From assembly GCA_947184155.2 (NCBI GenBank), contig CAMXCT020001985.1, positions 23,501 to 87,500 of the forward strand: a DNA stretch of 64,000 bases. Reading direction: 5' to 3'. A program made the position numbers and the translations under genes. The DNA is from Cladocopium goreaui (lineage: Eukaryota; Sar; Dinophyceae; Suessiales; Symbiodiniaceae). Positions 27,301 to 35,200 of the stretch are shown here, in pieces. Within the stretch, counting starts at the first letter, position 1. Each line of letters begins with the position of its first letter. The notes under the pieces were generated by a model. That model did no database searches, was not told the origin of the DNA, and saw only the letters and a program-made list of their open reading frames with translations.

Positions 27301-29401
27301 TATAGATATAACATGATACCCTCTGGTAATGACTAACATAGCTATTGAAAATGGTGATTTATAGTGGATTTACCCATTGAAAACTGTGATTTTCCATAGT
27401 TATGTTGGTTTACCAGAGGGTATAACATGATATAACCCCCTTAAACCCTGGCTCTGGGAGTTGTTGTAAACCAACTTCGCAAAGAAAAAGTTGGCTGGTG
27501 CCCCCTGGATTTTTAGCTCCACCGGATTCCACCGGGATGCGCTGGATTGATTGATTGATTTGGTTGTGCTTCAGCCCATGAAAAGCCGGCAATTTTCGGG
27601 TATACCCTCTGGTAATTTAACATAGCTATAGAAAATGGTGATTTATAGTGGATTTTCCCATTAAAAATGGTGATTTTCAATAGCTATGTTAGTTTACCAG
27701 AGGTACCTCATTTGTCCATGAACTCATGTCAACTATTCATTGGATAAATCATTGGATAAATCATCATGAAATCATCTTCTTTTCTCATTTTCTCATCGAC
27801 TCTCCATGCTTGTGGGTTAAAACCACCATACATCTGGGTCAAACCTGTCAAATCCCAATGTTCAAGGGTTAAATCAACATTTTTCAATTATTAAATCCCA
27901 ATTTTCAAGGGTGAAAGCAACATTTTTCAATTATTGAATCCCAATTTTCAAGGGTTAAAGCAGCATTTTTATGGGTAACATCTCTATTTTCTGCGCCATT
28001 TCTTGGTGATTTCACCGCGACTCGTGGCTTCGTGTCTGGCGGAAGGTCTGGCGCCTTCTGTAGAGGGAGCCAGCTCCCATGGCTCTCCATCTGGGACGAA
28101 GAAGGTCTCAGGTAGCACCTGCCCAGTCAATGATCATGATAAAAACAATACAAGGTGGTGCCCCATAGTTAGCTAAGTTGGTTTATAACTCCAATAACTA
28201 TGGTTTATGGTAGATATATCTATAGTTAGTGGGGTTTATAAACCAACTTATAACTGGGGGGCACCACCTTGAGCCATGGAAAATCACCATTTGTAATAGG
28301 TAAATCATCTATTTCTATGGGCCATCTATACCATGGCTATGTTTTTAATAACCAGAGGGTAGAAATAACATGTCCCTTTATTGTCGATAATACCGATGTC
28401 ATTGTTACTATTGTTATTATCATTTCTGTTGTTATTATCATGATTATTATGATGAGATGATGGTTATTGACAATAATAATGATAATCACCATCATGATAC
28501 AAATAGTAATGATGATATTAATAACAAACATCATAACAATAAAGGGAAATAAAAATAATAATCAGCGTCATGACAGTTTAAACATAACAACAATAATATC
28601 AATAATAAATAAAGAATGGTAATAACAGTCATTTATAAGAAATGGAAAATAATGATAATAGTCATAATGTCAATATACATGACATAGTATGTATACAAAC
28701 AATTTTATGATCCATGATTCATAGTAACATACTACTATATATATAGCGTGTATTAATATACAGTGTATATATATATATATACAAACATATATACAAACTA
28801 TTATTTGTTATATTGGAATAAAATATATATATATATAGATACATAGATAGATAGATAGATAAGAAATGGTTCAGTATTCGTTTATAGATGTTTGCTATAT
28901 GTAATGTGTCTGCAAAATTGTGTGGAGCAGTGGGATTCATCGACCCTGCTCGCATGACAATCTCTCACTCGTGAATTAGAGGTACCTACCATAAACAAAA
29001 GGCCTATGCAAGGGAATATCTCCAGAAAATATTGCCTGATATGGTCCAGTACCTTCATTTTAGGGTCCCGAGATTGCCATTGACACATGTTAAGTATGCC
29101 TAAATTCTCAGCTAGAAAGGCACAGTTTATCAGTTTTACCCACAAGAATTCCCAGATAATGACCGGCCTCAGTCTCTGGTGTAACTGGTTCCGTTTGCAC
29201 GCCTTTGCTCTTGCCTCGGCAAAATGCTATGTGTCACATCCAGTTCCCGGACAGGAACAGCAAACCGGCATCTGCTTCTCTGAGCCTTTGACTCCAACAT
29301 GCCGCAGCAACATGGAGATAATGCCCGCTTCAAATGCTGGTGTCTACTAGTGTGTGCATATGCACACTATCTAGTCAGTCAGTCAGTCAGTCAGTCAGTC
29401 A

Positions 29402-29436
<35 letters not shown>

Positions 29437-31627
29437 CAGGATCCATCTATCTATCCATCTATCCATCCATCTTTCTATCTATATTGTAAAGATGGTACTG
29501 AGAAACCTGCATTTCCTGAGCAAAGACAATGCACATCACCGATACATGCCATATGCAACATCTTCTGTCATCCACTGCTCTTCATGGTGCCCAGGTACAC
29601 TTTGGAACGCTGAGGGTTGCCAGACTTCTCTCTGCCTGGCAGGTCCCAATGGAGATCCAAAGGACCAAGCTTGACCGTCTGGCAAACATATCAGTTGTTG
29701 AGACTCTTGAGGCGTGTGATCTTGAGACTCCGTTCTGGGCCAAGATGTTGAGGATCCTTAGATTGAATTGTTTAGTACAGTCCTATGATGACACATTTTC
29801 TTGGGCATCGGGTCCTCGAATTTTGCCCACCCGATCATCCTTTCCAACTTGGAAGCGTACCAGAAGGTGGTGCGGTTCCTATGTTTCTTGGTTGAATTTG
29901 CTCGTTGATCTACCATTGGTTTACCTAGTGAAGTTAAACGTTTAACAACTTAGCCATCTATCTTATACATTCCTATGCTAATAGCAATTCACCAAGCTAA
30001 GTTCGCCTCAGGTAGCTACCCCAGTCCCAGTCCCATCATTCCAGATGGGGTGCCACCTTGAAACTGCTGTGTAGCTGGAGCTGAAAGTCCCTAGATTTCA
30101 TGAAATATGCTTCCCCTCCTCTAGTCAAACATGGCTGGCTGCAAAACCCCGATTTTTTATAGAGGAGTTTCCCAGAAACCACGAAACCTCCATGGAGTTC
30201 GGGGATGTCAATTCGCATGTTTGACTCCCGAAGGGTAAATCTAACTACCAAACACTACAAATGAACTACCAATTCCTAGATTTCTATAGAGTTCTAGGGT
30301 AAACTTTGCTTAAGCATGGTTAAACCATCTTAAAAAATCACCATTTTTCTCGGTGAAAACGCCCCATCCCCAGCCCAACCTGAGACGCTTCCACCGCTTT
30401 CGCCACCGCACCAGCGAGCTCACTGGGCAACTCGGCTGCTGGAGATGGCGTCGACTCCTGCCACGTAGCAGGCCACGTAGGTTCCACGAAATGGCCTAGA
30501 AACTGCCATGGATTAATGGGATTTAATGGATTATAATGGAAGATAAATGGTATACAATGGTATACAACTATACTATACTGATCATTACTGAACTATACTG
30601 TATAAGAATCATTGCCAAAGGGTAAAACTCATGGAAAACTCATGGTTGCAGCATTGTTTTGAAGATGACATGGTCTAACACTTATGCAAAAATGGATTGA
30701 AGCATGGTTTTGGAAAAAAAAACGATATTATTTGAGGATAAGTGTGAAAAAATAAGAGGAAACTCACGGAAACTGACGGAACATGCTCCCATCTTTGAGC
30801 AAGAGTGGGAAGCACACAGAGGGGACTCTCGTAGATGGTGAATTTCATGGTTTCCAGGAGATGTTATGTTCCCTTTACTCAATCCAATGGAATATATTTA
30901 GATGGCATGGCATGATATTCCTGAACAATTACACCCAGGTCGGATGAGCCGTGACCCAGCAAAGCCAATTTTAGGAGGTGCCCAGTTTGGGTTCACGTTA
31001 AGTTGGTAAAGACAACTCCAATAATGGGTTCGTAGATCATAATAACAAACTATTTTTTACGGAAGCAACATAAACCACCAGTTACATCACTGGGTAAAAT
31101 CCAATCTTCAATGCTTAAATCAACTTAAATCAACTTAAATCCCTAATTATGTTGTTGAGGGTTAAACTGTTCAACCGCCATTTTTTCACCATATTTCTTG
31201 TTGCTTCCCCCTTGTGAAATCACAGCGGCTCCGTCTCCTCTCCAGCGAGCGCTGAATCATCGTGCTTGGCCAAGGGTGCCGGGGGCCGACCTTGGGATGC
31301 TCCAGGATGATCCAGGGACCAGCGATGAACCAATGAATGAGGATTTAGCTTCCGGATGAATAGGATTTATGAATATTTATGAATATTTATGAGGATTATG
31401 AACCAACTGATCAGGATCATCAGTAATTACCAAATAATAGATACATATTCATGATCCTGAATGAATGGATTCCAATGGATAAATATCATCAGCAATGAGC
31501 CGTGGCCGGCCATGGCCACCTGTATATCCCAACTGCGGTGCGCCTCCAACTGGGTCCCCCAAAAGGCCAAGGCACTTCGACGGCACAGATCCTCTGAACA
31601 GCTGTTCTCGGAGGAACATTGGCCCAT
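9313..31627 (-). CDS. Multi-exon gene(s) of unknown function between UPF2 and CTL
   Basis: Gene-level entry for about 17 minus-strand exons that share the GC-rich, short, AG-bounded style of the UPF2 exons. A plausible start is the ATG at 31627 ([10 protein letters not shown]), preceded by an in-frame TGA and fitting an N-myristoylation plus palmitoylation signal. From 25525 down to 11348 consecutive exons join without phase conflict, giving about 325 residues: a Ser/Arg-rich segment with RRRST, then a Trp-rich segment, an acidic helical segment, and a Cys-containing C-terminal part ([20 protein letters not shown]). I do not recognise the family. More than one gene may be present, and the 3' end was not found. 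Confidence 0.55.
9745..9828 (-). CDS. Candidate exon, middle gene
   Basis: 84 nt, 28 codons in phase 0, acceptor GACCAG, donor GCGGCA (GC type). Begins [15 protein letters not shown] and ends [12 protein letters not shown]. Function unknown. Confidence 0.5.
9965..10980. other. Intron-like DNA without a supported exon
   Basis: AT-rich with scattered neutral-composition sequence. Long plus-strand frames here have no exon-like composition or borders. Confidence 0.4.
10984..11040 (-). CDS. Candidate exon, middle gene
   Basis: 57 nt in phase 0 after the previous exon: [19 protein letters not shown], donor GTTGGT. A second frame ([16 protein letters not shown]) also reads well, so the product of this exon is not settled. 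Confidence 0.4.
11348..11468 (-). CDS. Middle-gene exon, Cys/Lys-rich
   Basis: 121 nt, acceptor GGCCAG, donor GTCTGG. Read in the phase set by the exon at 15781 it gives [18 protein letters not shown] and then a Lys-rich tail ([13 protein letters not shown]) with a final Cys. That frame also has the higher G/C at third positions. An alternative frame ([16 protein letters not shown]) is open too. Confidence 0.5.
11887..11919 (-). CDS. Candidate short exon
   Basis: 33 nt, [11 protein letters not shown], with GGCAG acceptor and GTGAGA donor. Its phase does not fit neatly between its neighbours, so it may be chance. Confidence 0.25.
12098..12200. repeat. Family A palindromic introner-like element
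   Basis: TACCCTCTGGTAATTTAACA at the left tip, GTTTACCAGAGGTA at the right tip; internal complementary arms TAGCTATTGAAAA / TTTTCCATAGCTA. Confidence 0.88.
12530..12617. repeat. Family B palindromic element
   Basis: CTGGTTGGTGGTTTCAACCC to CCAAACCACCAATCAG. Sister copy at 7212-7307. Confidence 0.82.
12850..15210. repeat. 245-bp tandem array, about 9.5 copies
   Basis: Unit boundaries marked by TTAGATGCCTTATTAAACCC recur at about 12855, 13100, 13346, 13591 and so on to 15068. Units differ by a few substitutions and small indels; the copy at about 13430-13620 is the most diverged. Each unit has a poly-A stretch and a TACTCTATTGTGAGCACC block. Frames of 66-89 codons recur on both strands, but 245 is not divisible by three and no frame runs through. 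Confidence 0.93.
15205..15592. repeat. 11/22-bp A/T-rich tandem array
   Basis: Alternating GAAAGTAAATT and GAAATCAATT units directly abutting the 245-bp array. Confidence 0.92.
15781..15872 (-). CDS. Middle-gene exon
   Basis: 92 nt, phase 0 to phase 2. Begins [16 protein letters not shown] and ends [11 protein letters not shown], acceptor ATGAG, donor GTTGTT. The segment F-x-D-x-E-C-S is faintly like repeats in secreted, discoidin-type modules, but this is not enough to assign a domain. Confidence 0.6.
16764..16891 (-). CDS. Middle-gene exon
   Basis: 128 nt, 2+42 codons, phase 1 to 0, acceptor CCCAG, donor GTGAAA. Reads [31 protein letters not shown] and a hydrophilic tail. The other frames hit stops. 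Function unknown. Confidence 0.6.
17291..17365. repeat. Dispersed repeat, copy 1
   Basis: About 73 bp nearly identical to 46238-46309 (shared CACTAACCTGAATAGTTCGG and CCCTAAAATAAACCATGATT). Confidence 0.75.
17532..17589 (-). CDS. Middle-gene exon
   Basis: 58 nt, phase 0 to 1: [19 protein letters not shown] plus one base, acceptor CCAAG, donor GTCCAC. This choice joins both neighbours in phase, although another open frame exists. Confidence 0.5.
17693..17800. repeat. TATAGA microsatellite
   Basis: Long run of ATAGAT/ATATAG units. Confidence 0.9.
18444..18535. repeat. Family A element, A2 variant
   Basis: TACCCTCTGGTAAACTAAGA ... GTTTGTCAGAGGGTA. The inner arm reads TTTGCTATTG / CAAATAGCAAAC rather than the TAGCTATTG form. 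Confidence 0.82.
18657..18748 (-). CDS. Middle-gene exon
   Basis: 92 nt, phase 1 to 0, acceptor CACCAG, donor GTGGCT. Reads [18 protein letters not shown] and ends [12 protein letters not shown]. High G/C at third positions; joins the exon at 19870 in phase. Confidence 0.62.
19160..19320. repeat. ATAAATAGAT microsatellite
   Basis: About 14 imperfect units of ATAAATAGAT and ATAGATAT. Confidence 0.9.
19746..19854. repeat. Family A element, A3 variant
   Basis: TACCCTCCGGTTATTTAACA ... AGAACCAGAGGGTA with inner ATGGCCCATAGAAATAGATG, shared with copies at 21570, 54843 and 57383. Confidence 0.85.
19870..20024 (-). CDS. Middle-gene exon, acidic helical segment
   Basis: 155 nt, 51 codons plus split codons, acceptor GTCAG, donor GTGAAT. 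Contains [32 protein letters not shown] and [15 protein letters not shown]. Phase agrees with both neighbours (20573 and 18657). One of the clearest exons of the unknown gene. No catalytic motif recognised. Confidence 0.68.
20573..20671 (-). CDS. Middle-gene exon, Trp-rich
   Basis: 99 nt, phase 2 to 2, acceptor CGAAG, donor GTCACA. Reads [17 protein letters not shown] and [15 protein letters not shown], with five Trp and two Cys in 32 residues. Confidence 0.58.
20871..20925 (-). CDS. Middle-gene exon
   Basis: 55 nt, phase 1 to 2: [17 protein letters not shown], acceptor GCCAG, donor GTTGGT. Chosen because third positions are mostly G/C and both junctions keep phase. Confidence 0.6.
21570..21686. 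repeat. Family A element, A3 variant
   Basis: TACCCTCTGGTTATGACTAA ... TTAGTCATAACCAGAGGGTA. The right part and about 100 bp of flank are duplicated at 28273-28463. Confidence 0.85.
21952..24872. repeat. 34-bp minisatellite, about 84 copies
   Basis: Unit ATGCCCGGGAAATCATATAG plus AAAAACCCATCAAA. Long near-perfect stretches are interrupted by two degraded blocks (about 22500-22920 and 23960-24370) with many one-base indels. A CCCAGG variant of CCCGGG (the latter a SmaI-type site) recurs at roughly regular intervals near 23350, 23490, 23760 and 23900, suggesting a higher-order unit of about 400 bp. There are no unique spacers, so it is not a CRISPR. Confidence 0.95.
25338..25525 (-). CDS. Middle-gene exon, Ser/Arg-rich
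   Basis: 188 nt, 62 codons, phase 2 to 1, acceptor TTGCAG, donor GTGATG. The chosen frame has G or C at almost every third position and contains [29 protein letters not shown] and [19 protein letters not shown] looks like a basophilic-kinase (PKA-type) target, an inference only. The plus strand is also open here, as expected in very GC-rich sequence. Largest exon in the window. Confidence 0.68.
26226..26302 (-). CDS. Middle-gene exon
   Basis: 77 nt, acceptor TTTCAG. Reads [18 protein letters not shown] and PSLKGR, ending at a GC donor that makes phase with the next exon. An alternative is a GT donor after HAG. Confidence 0.5.
26481..26553 (-). CDS. Middle-gene exon
   Basis: 73 nt. In the phase set by 27447-27541 it reads [18 protein letters not shown]. 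The right border is firm (GCAG acceptor); the left donor is not, because the next exon expects phase 0. Confidence 0.48.
27317..27420. repeat. Family A element flanked by a 10-bp direct repeat
   Basis: Tips TACCCTCTGG and CCAGAGGG. The 10 bases immediately left (27307-27316) and right (27421-27430) are both TATAACATGA, as expected for a target-site duplication. Confidence 0.88.
27447..27541 (-). CDS. Middle-gene exon
   Basis: 95 nt, phase 2 to 1, acceptor ATCCAG, donor GTTTAA. Reads [18 protein letters not shown] and [13 protein letters not shown], a beta-rich looking segment. Another open frame has poorer codon use. Confidence 0.5.
27603..27705. repeat. Family A element
   Basis: TACCCTCTGGTAATTTAACA ... 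TTAGTTTACCAGAGGTA, almost the same sequence as the copy 286 bp to its left. Confidence 0.88.
28016..28118 (-). CDS. Middle-gene exon
   Basis: 103 nt, phase 0 to 1, acceptor GGCAG, donor GTGAAA. Reads [17 protein letters not shown] and then [16 protein letters not shown]. Joins the exon at 30380 in phase. Confidence 0.55.
28152..28270. repeat. Family C palindromic element (AAGGTGGTGCCCC tips)
   Basis: Starts AAGGTGGTGCCCCATAG, ends GGGGGGCACCACCTT. Inner arms TAGCTAAGTTGGTTTATAA / TTATAAACCAACTTATAA. Confidence 0.85.
28273..28463. repeat. Duplicated segment (copy of 21600-21790)
   Basis: Right half of a family A element followed by about 100 bp of ATTATCATGATTATTATGAT-type sequence, about 95% identical by eye to 21600-21790. 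Confidence 0.85.
28464..30379. other. Large intron
   Basis: AATAATAA-rich and TA-rich sequence, then a neutral-composition block at 28880-29950. No exon can be supported. A plus-strand stretch at about 29590-29760 is discussed as a finding. Confidence 0.45.
29374..29433. repeat. (CAGT)n(CTGT)n microsatellite
   Basis: Seven or so CAGT units followed by CTGT units. Confidence 0.93.
30380..30457 (-). CDS. Middle-gene exon
   Basis: 78 nt, 26 codons, phase 0 at both ends, acceptor GGCAG, donor [24 protein letters not shown] then AKAVEASQ. Low-complexity, helical, probably disordered region. Confidence 0.6.
31224..31290 (-). CDS. Candidate exon, middle gene
   Basis: 67 nt, acceptor CCAAG, donor GTGATT. 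Frames [18 protein letters not shown] and [18 protein letters not shown] are both open; phase from the first exon favours the former, composition the latter. Confidence 0.42.
31520..31627 (-). CDS. Proposed first coding exon, middle gene (MGQCSS start)
   Basis: 108 nt, 36 codons from ATG to a GT donor in phase 0: [17 protein letters not shown] then [19 protein letters not shown]. An in-frame TGA lies two codons before the ATG, so this is the first possible start in the frame. Gly2 with Ser6 and nearby Cys4/Cys10 fits N-myristoylation plus S-acylation and membrane anchoring. A CCCCAG about 30 bases upstream could accept a trans-spliced leader. Two other frames are open, hence moderate confidence. 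Confidence 0.5.
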
Positions 31628-32225
31628 GGGTCATGGGCTGCGACTACGGCCACCTGGGGCACGTTTCGATCCAACCGACCCGAGGTTTGATGTGTTTTCC
31701 CATTGGCATTTTTGGGTGGATTTTTGGCGGGTAAAGGACCATTTTTGCATTTTTAGCGGCTCTCTTATCTTGCTGGTTGGGGAGATCAACCATTCCTTCC
31801 CTGGAGGGGATCTGATCGATGTACTTGTAGCTGCACAACATTGTGTAACAATCCGACAGTGCTTATGCGCCCACTTTGAGCCAGATTCACCAGGCATCAC
31901 AGGCGACATCATATGTACTAGGGCACAGCAAGCCGCAAACAAACCGATGGTCTTGTTCCATGGAGAAAATGCTTGGGCTGCCAACTTCTAGTGTGACCTC
32001 CCAATAGTACGGCAAATACCCTCTGGTAACCCAACATGGCAGTAGAGTGCAACAATTTATAGGCGACCCAGCCTCCATGTTGGATTTACAGACCTATGGA
32101 TTATAGGGATAAAATAGAGTAATCCTATGATTTATAGGCAAAACTCCATGGCTTGTTAGGGGACTTCCTCTTCCCAGCCATGTTTCATAACGAGAACAGA
32201 ACGGCCGGCGGCCGGCACCGTTGAA

Positions 32226-32237
32226 TCACCCATGCCG
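32226..32237 (-). CDS. UPF2: Possible UPF2 terminal exon with stop
   Basis: After a CCCAG acceptor the frame reads RHG then TGA in the phase of the preceding exon. Four codons only, so weak. Confidence 0.28.
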   Translation of the reverse strand, partial: RHG

Positions 32238-35200
32238 CTGGGAGCTGCCCAGGGCCCAGTTGGTAAGTGGTGAATAACCTATACATATACATTTCTAAGG
32301 AATATCCAATATATATATATGTATACATATATTACATATATATTAAAAAAATATAATATAAAATAATGCTATATTATATGATATAATAATATAATGGAGT
32401 ATTATATGTTATGCATACTGCATATATTATTTATGTAACTGGTTTCCAAAATGGTTCTGAGCCGGGACACACATCCCATCGCCCTCCACGATTTCTGAGC
32501 TCGCTTGCAGCCAGTGGTATGACAGATCCTGAAGAATCGCCTCAGGGGGCGAAGGCAGACGTCACGTGGTTCGAACAAAGCCGCCATGATGCATCATATA
32601 ATATAATATATATATATATACATATATAATATATAATAAATATATAATAAATATATAATAAATATATAATAAATATAATGTAACCCTCTGGTATTTTTGG
32701 GGGTTGGAAGATTATGTTCAACTAAAAATTGGCTATTCTCACTTGTCTTCAGGGTCTATGTTGACTTACCGGAGGGTATATATACGTACACACACACACA
32801 TATATATATTATATATACATATATATATATATATCAGGGTTCAGATAAGGGGGGAGGAGTTGTGCAGATGGTTTTGGTAGATACAGAGCGGAATGCATAG
32901 GGTGCACAACTACAAAATGCAAGTGCATGTACTTTTTTTGCAGCTACACAATGAAGAACATAACTCTTTCTGGCTCGGAAAATAATTCAAAACCAGTACT
33001 ACAAAATCCAATGCATCTGAAGTCAAAAAAATAGCTGAACGTCGGAATTTCTAACATTATTTTTCCCAATGACATTTTGTAGTTGGGTCTTTGCCATCCA
33101 AAGTTCCGACCAACATAAATTCGGAGAACATTTTGTAGTTGTCAATGATTGAATTTAGTTGGATCAAGTGTTGACCCCGTGCAGTTTGTTAGATGGTATT
33201 CTGTTAGATGACAAAATGCTAATGAGATTTTATGTTGGATGCTTCAACTAACTCAACATATACAACTACAAAATGAAAATGCATGATTTGAAAGGAATCA
33301 ACTACAAAATGATTCCAAATACAAAATGGGGGGCACAACCCCTCCTGTTTGTACAAAAAAATCCTGGCTGGCAATCTGTACTGTAGCCCAAGTCTTCCCC
33401 ATTTCGTAGCTGAAATTTGAAGGAGGATATATATATATATATATATGTGCATACACAAGAATTTAGACGAAAACATGTACAGATTGATATGCCATCCAAT
33501 GTGTTACAGCAGTAAAAGAAATGATTTGGCGAATCTTGTAACACAAAACTTCAAGACCAAGCGCCATTCGAGGCCACGAAAGTGACAAAAAAATCGGAAT
33601 TTCCATGGATTTGCCAAGATAAGCCACAGGCTCTTTGCTGTTTTTGGGATCTAAACAATTGAATCTACATGTGGAGGTCTCAAATTGCCCAAGTTTTTTC
33701 CATCGCCTGCTCCCGTCTCTTCGTACTGCATCACAAACCTGCCAAATCGCCAGAAGGGTTCATGGGGTTTCTCAGTCACGATGACAATAATCCGAATACT
33801 TGCATTCTACATCGTAGAACTTATATATTAACCATGTGTAACCCCCATCATTTTTCTGTGAACCTGCAAAATGTATCAAAATGTTGCAAAGTCCAAATAT
33901 GTCCAAATTGAGACCATCTCATGGTCCAATCGTCCAATCACGTCCAATCGCTGCCTCTTCAGGTCCTCCTTTTCTTTGGACGCTTCTTCCACGTCGATTT
34001 TCCTGGCCTGGAAAACGGCGCCTTTCTTGGAAAGGCTTGGGGATTGCGCCTGGGCTCCCCGCCAAAAAAAACAACATAGAATAGATTCCCCACATCATAA
34101 AAAAGCCAAAGGTATCCAAAGGTCATCTTAAGATATCTTAAGCAGCTTAAAGCAAATCCAGGACATGTTGCAAAGTCCGGCCCCATGTCCAAAAGGATGC
34201 AAAAGAACTGTATGAAAACCATATTTCTCAACACGGGTTTGTATGAAAACAGGGTAATTACCAAAGAACGTGATGGTGTTTATCAGTCGATCACCATTTT
34301 TTATCCACGAAAGTAACCATTTGGAGGCACATCCCATTTTCAGACACATCCATGTTGTATGAACACGCGTTTCCTAAAGCGCACCCAAGTCAAACACCGT
34401 TGCTGTAGTCAATTGGGACCATCATCCCCCGAGGTGGATGGTAAATATCACATATAGGGGACCATTTTATATAGAAACATGACAGGAAAAAATCGTTGAA
34501 ATCTATTGCAACCAACGTTAGTTAACTATATAGTACCAACACTAACTATAGATCTTTAAAGACTTTGAAGCCTCTAAATCTTCGGGGATTTCGGGGATTT
34601 TCAGCAGCCACCGAAATGATGACCGGCTCTTGTGCTCAGCGGCACTCACACCTGAAGTAGCTTGGAGTCATCGGGGATGCTCAATTGCTTCATCTGTATC
34701 TTGCCACCCGTCTTCCTGGCGTCGCCGCGCCGTGCACCGGTTAAAACCATCTGACTTGACTGAATCGAGCGTAGCCTCCAGCTCATTGAGTCGATTGAAC
34801 TATTGCTTCAGCCCCCTGTATGTTAAAACTATATACTTGGTAACAGCCAATTCTACTTGGTGGTTCCAGCCCTGAAAAAATAATAATAACATATGGTCAC
34901 GGTTGTCATTCTCAAATCATTGGGGATCATCGATCATCATCCCAGGTGGGGTGATCGCAACATGAAAAACATCTCAACGGATGAAGAAAAACATGTCAAT
35001 CCATCATCCCTGGTGTTTAGCCCATAGGATGTTTTTTTTTCGGGATCAATCATCCCCGGGGATAATATTCATCAGAATTTCTTTCGTTTGAAACCTGCCA
35101 GCTGATTTTTGTTTCTTCATCAGCTTTCGTTGCTGAGAGCCGGGCTTCTGCAAAAGGTTGAACTGACCCATGGCCATGTCCTGGCGACAGCTGCCCGGTG

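Noticed and set aside
29087-29350. Plus-strand frame [15 protein letters not shown] in a neutral-composition block
   Set aside because: Opposite to all other genes, borders not splice-like; two minus-strand frames are equally open, so nothing can be called.
31461-31991. Plus-strand 176-codon frame
   Set aside because: Antisense to the proposed first exon of the middle gene; outside the GC-rich core its composition is intron-like.
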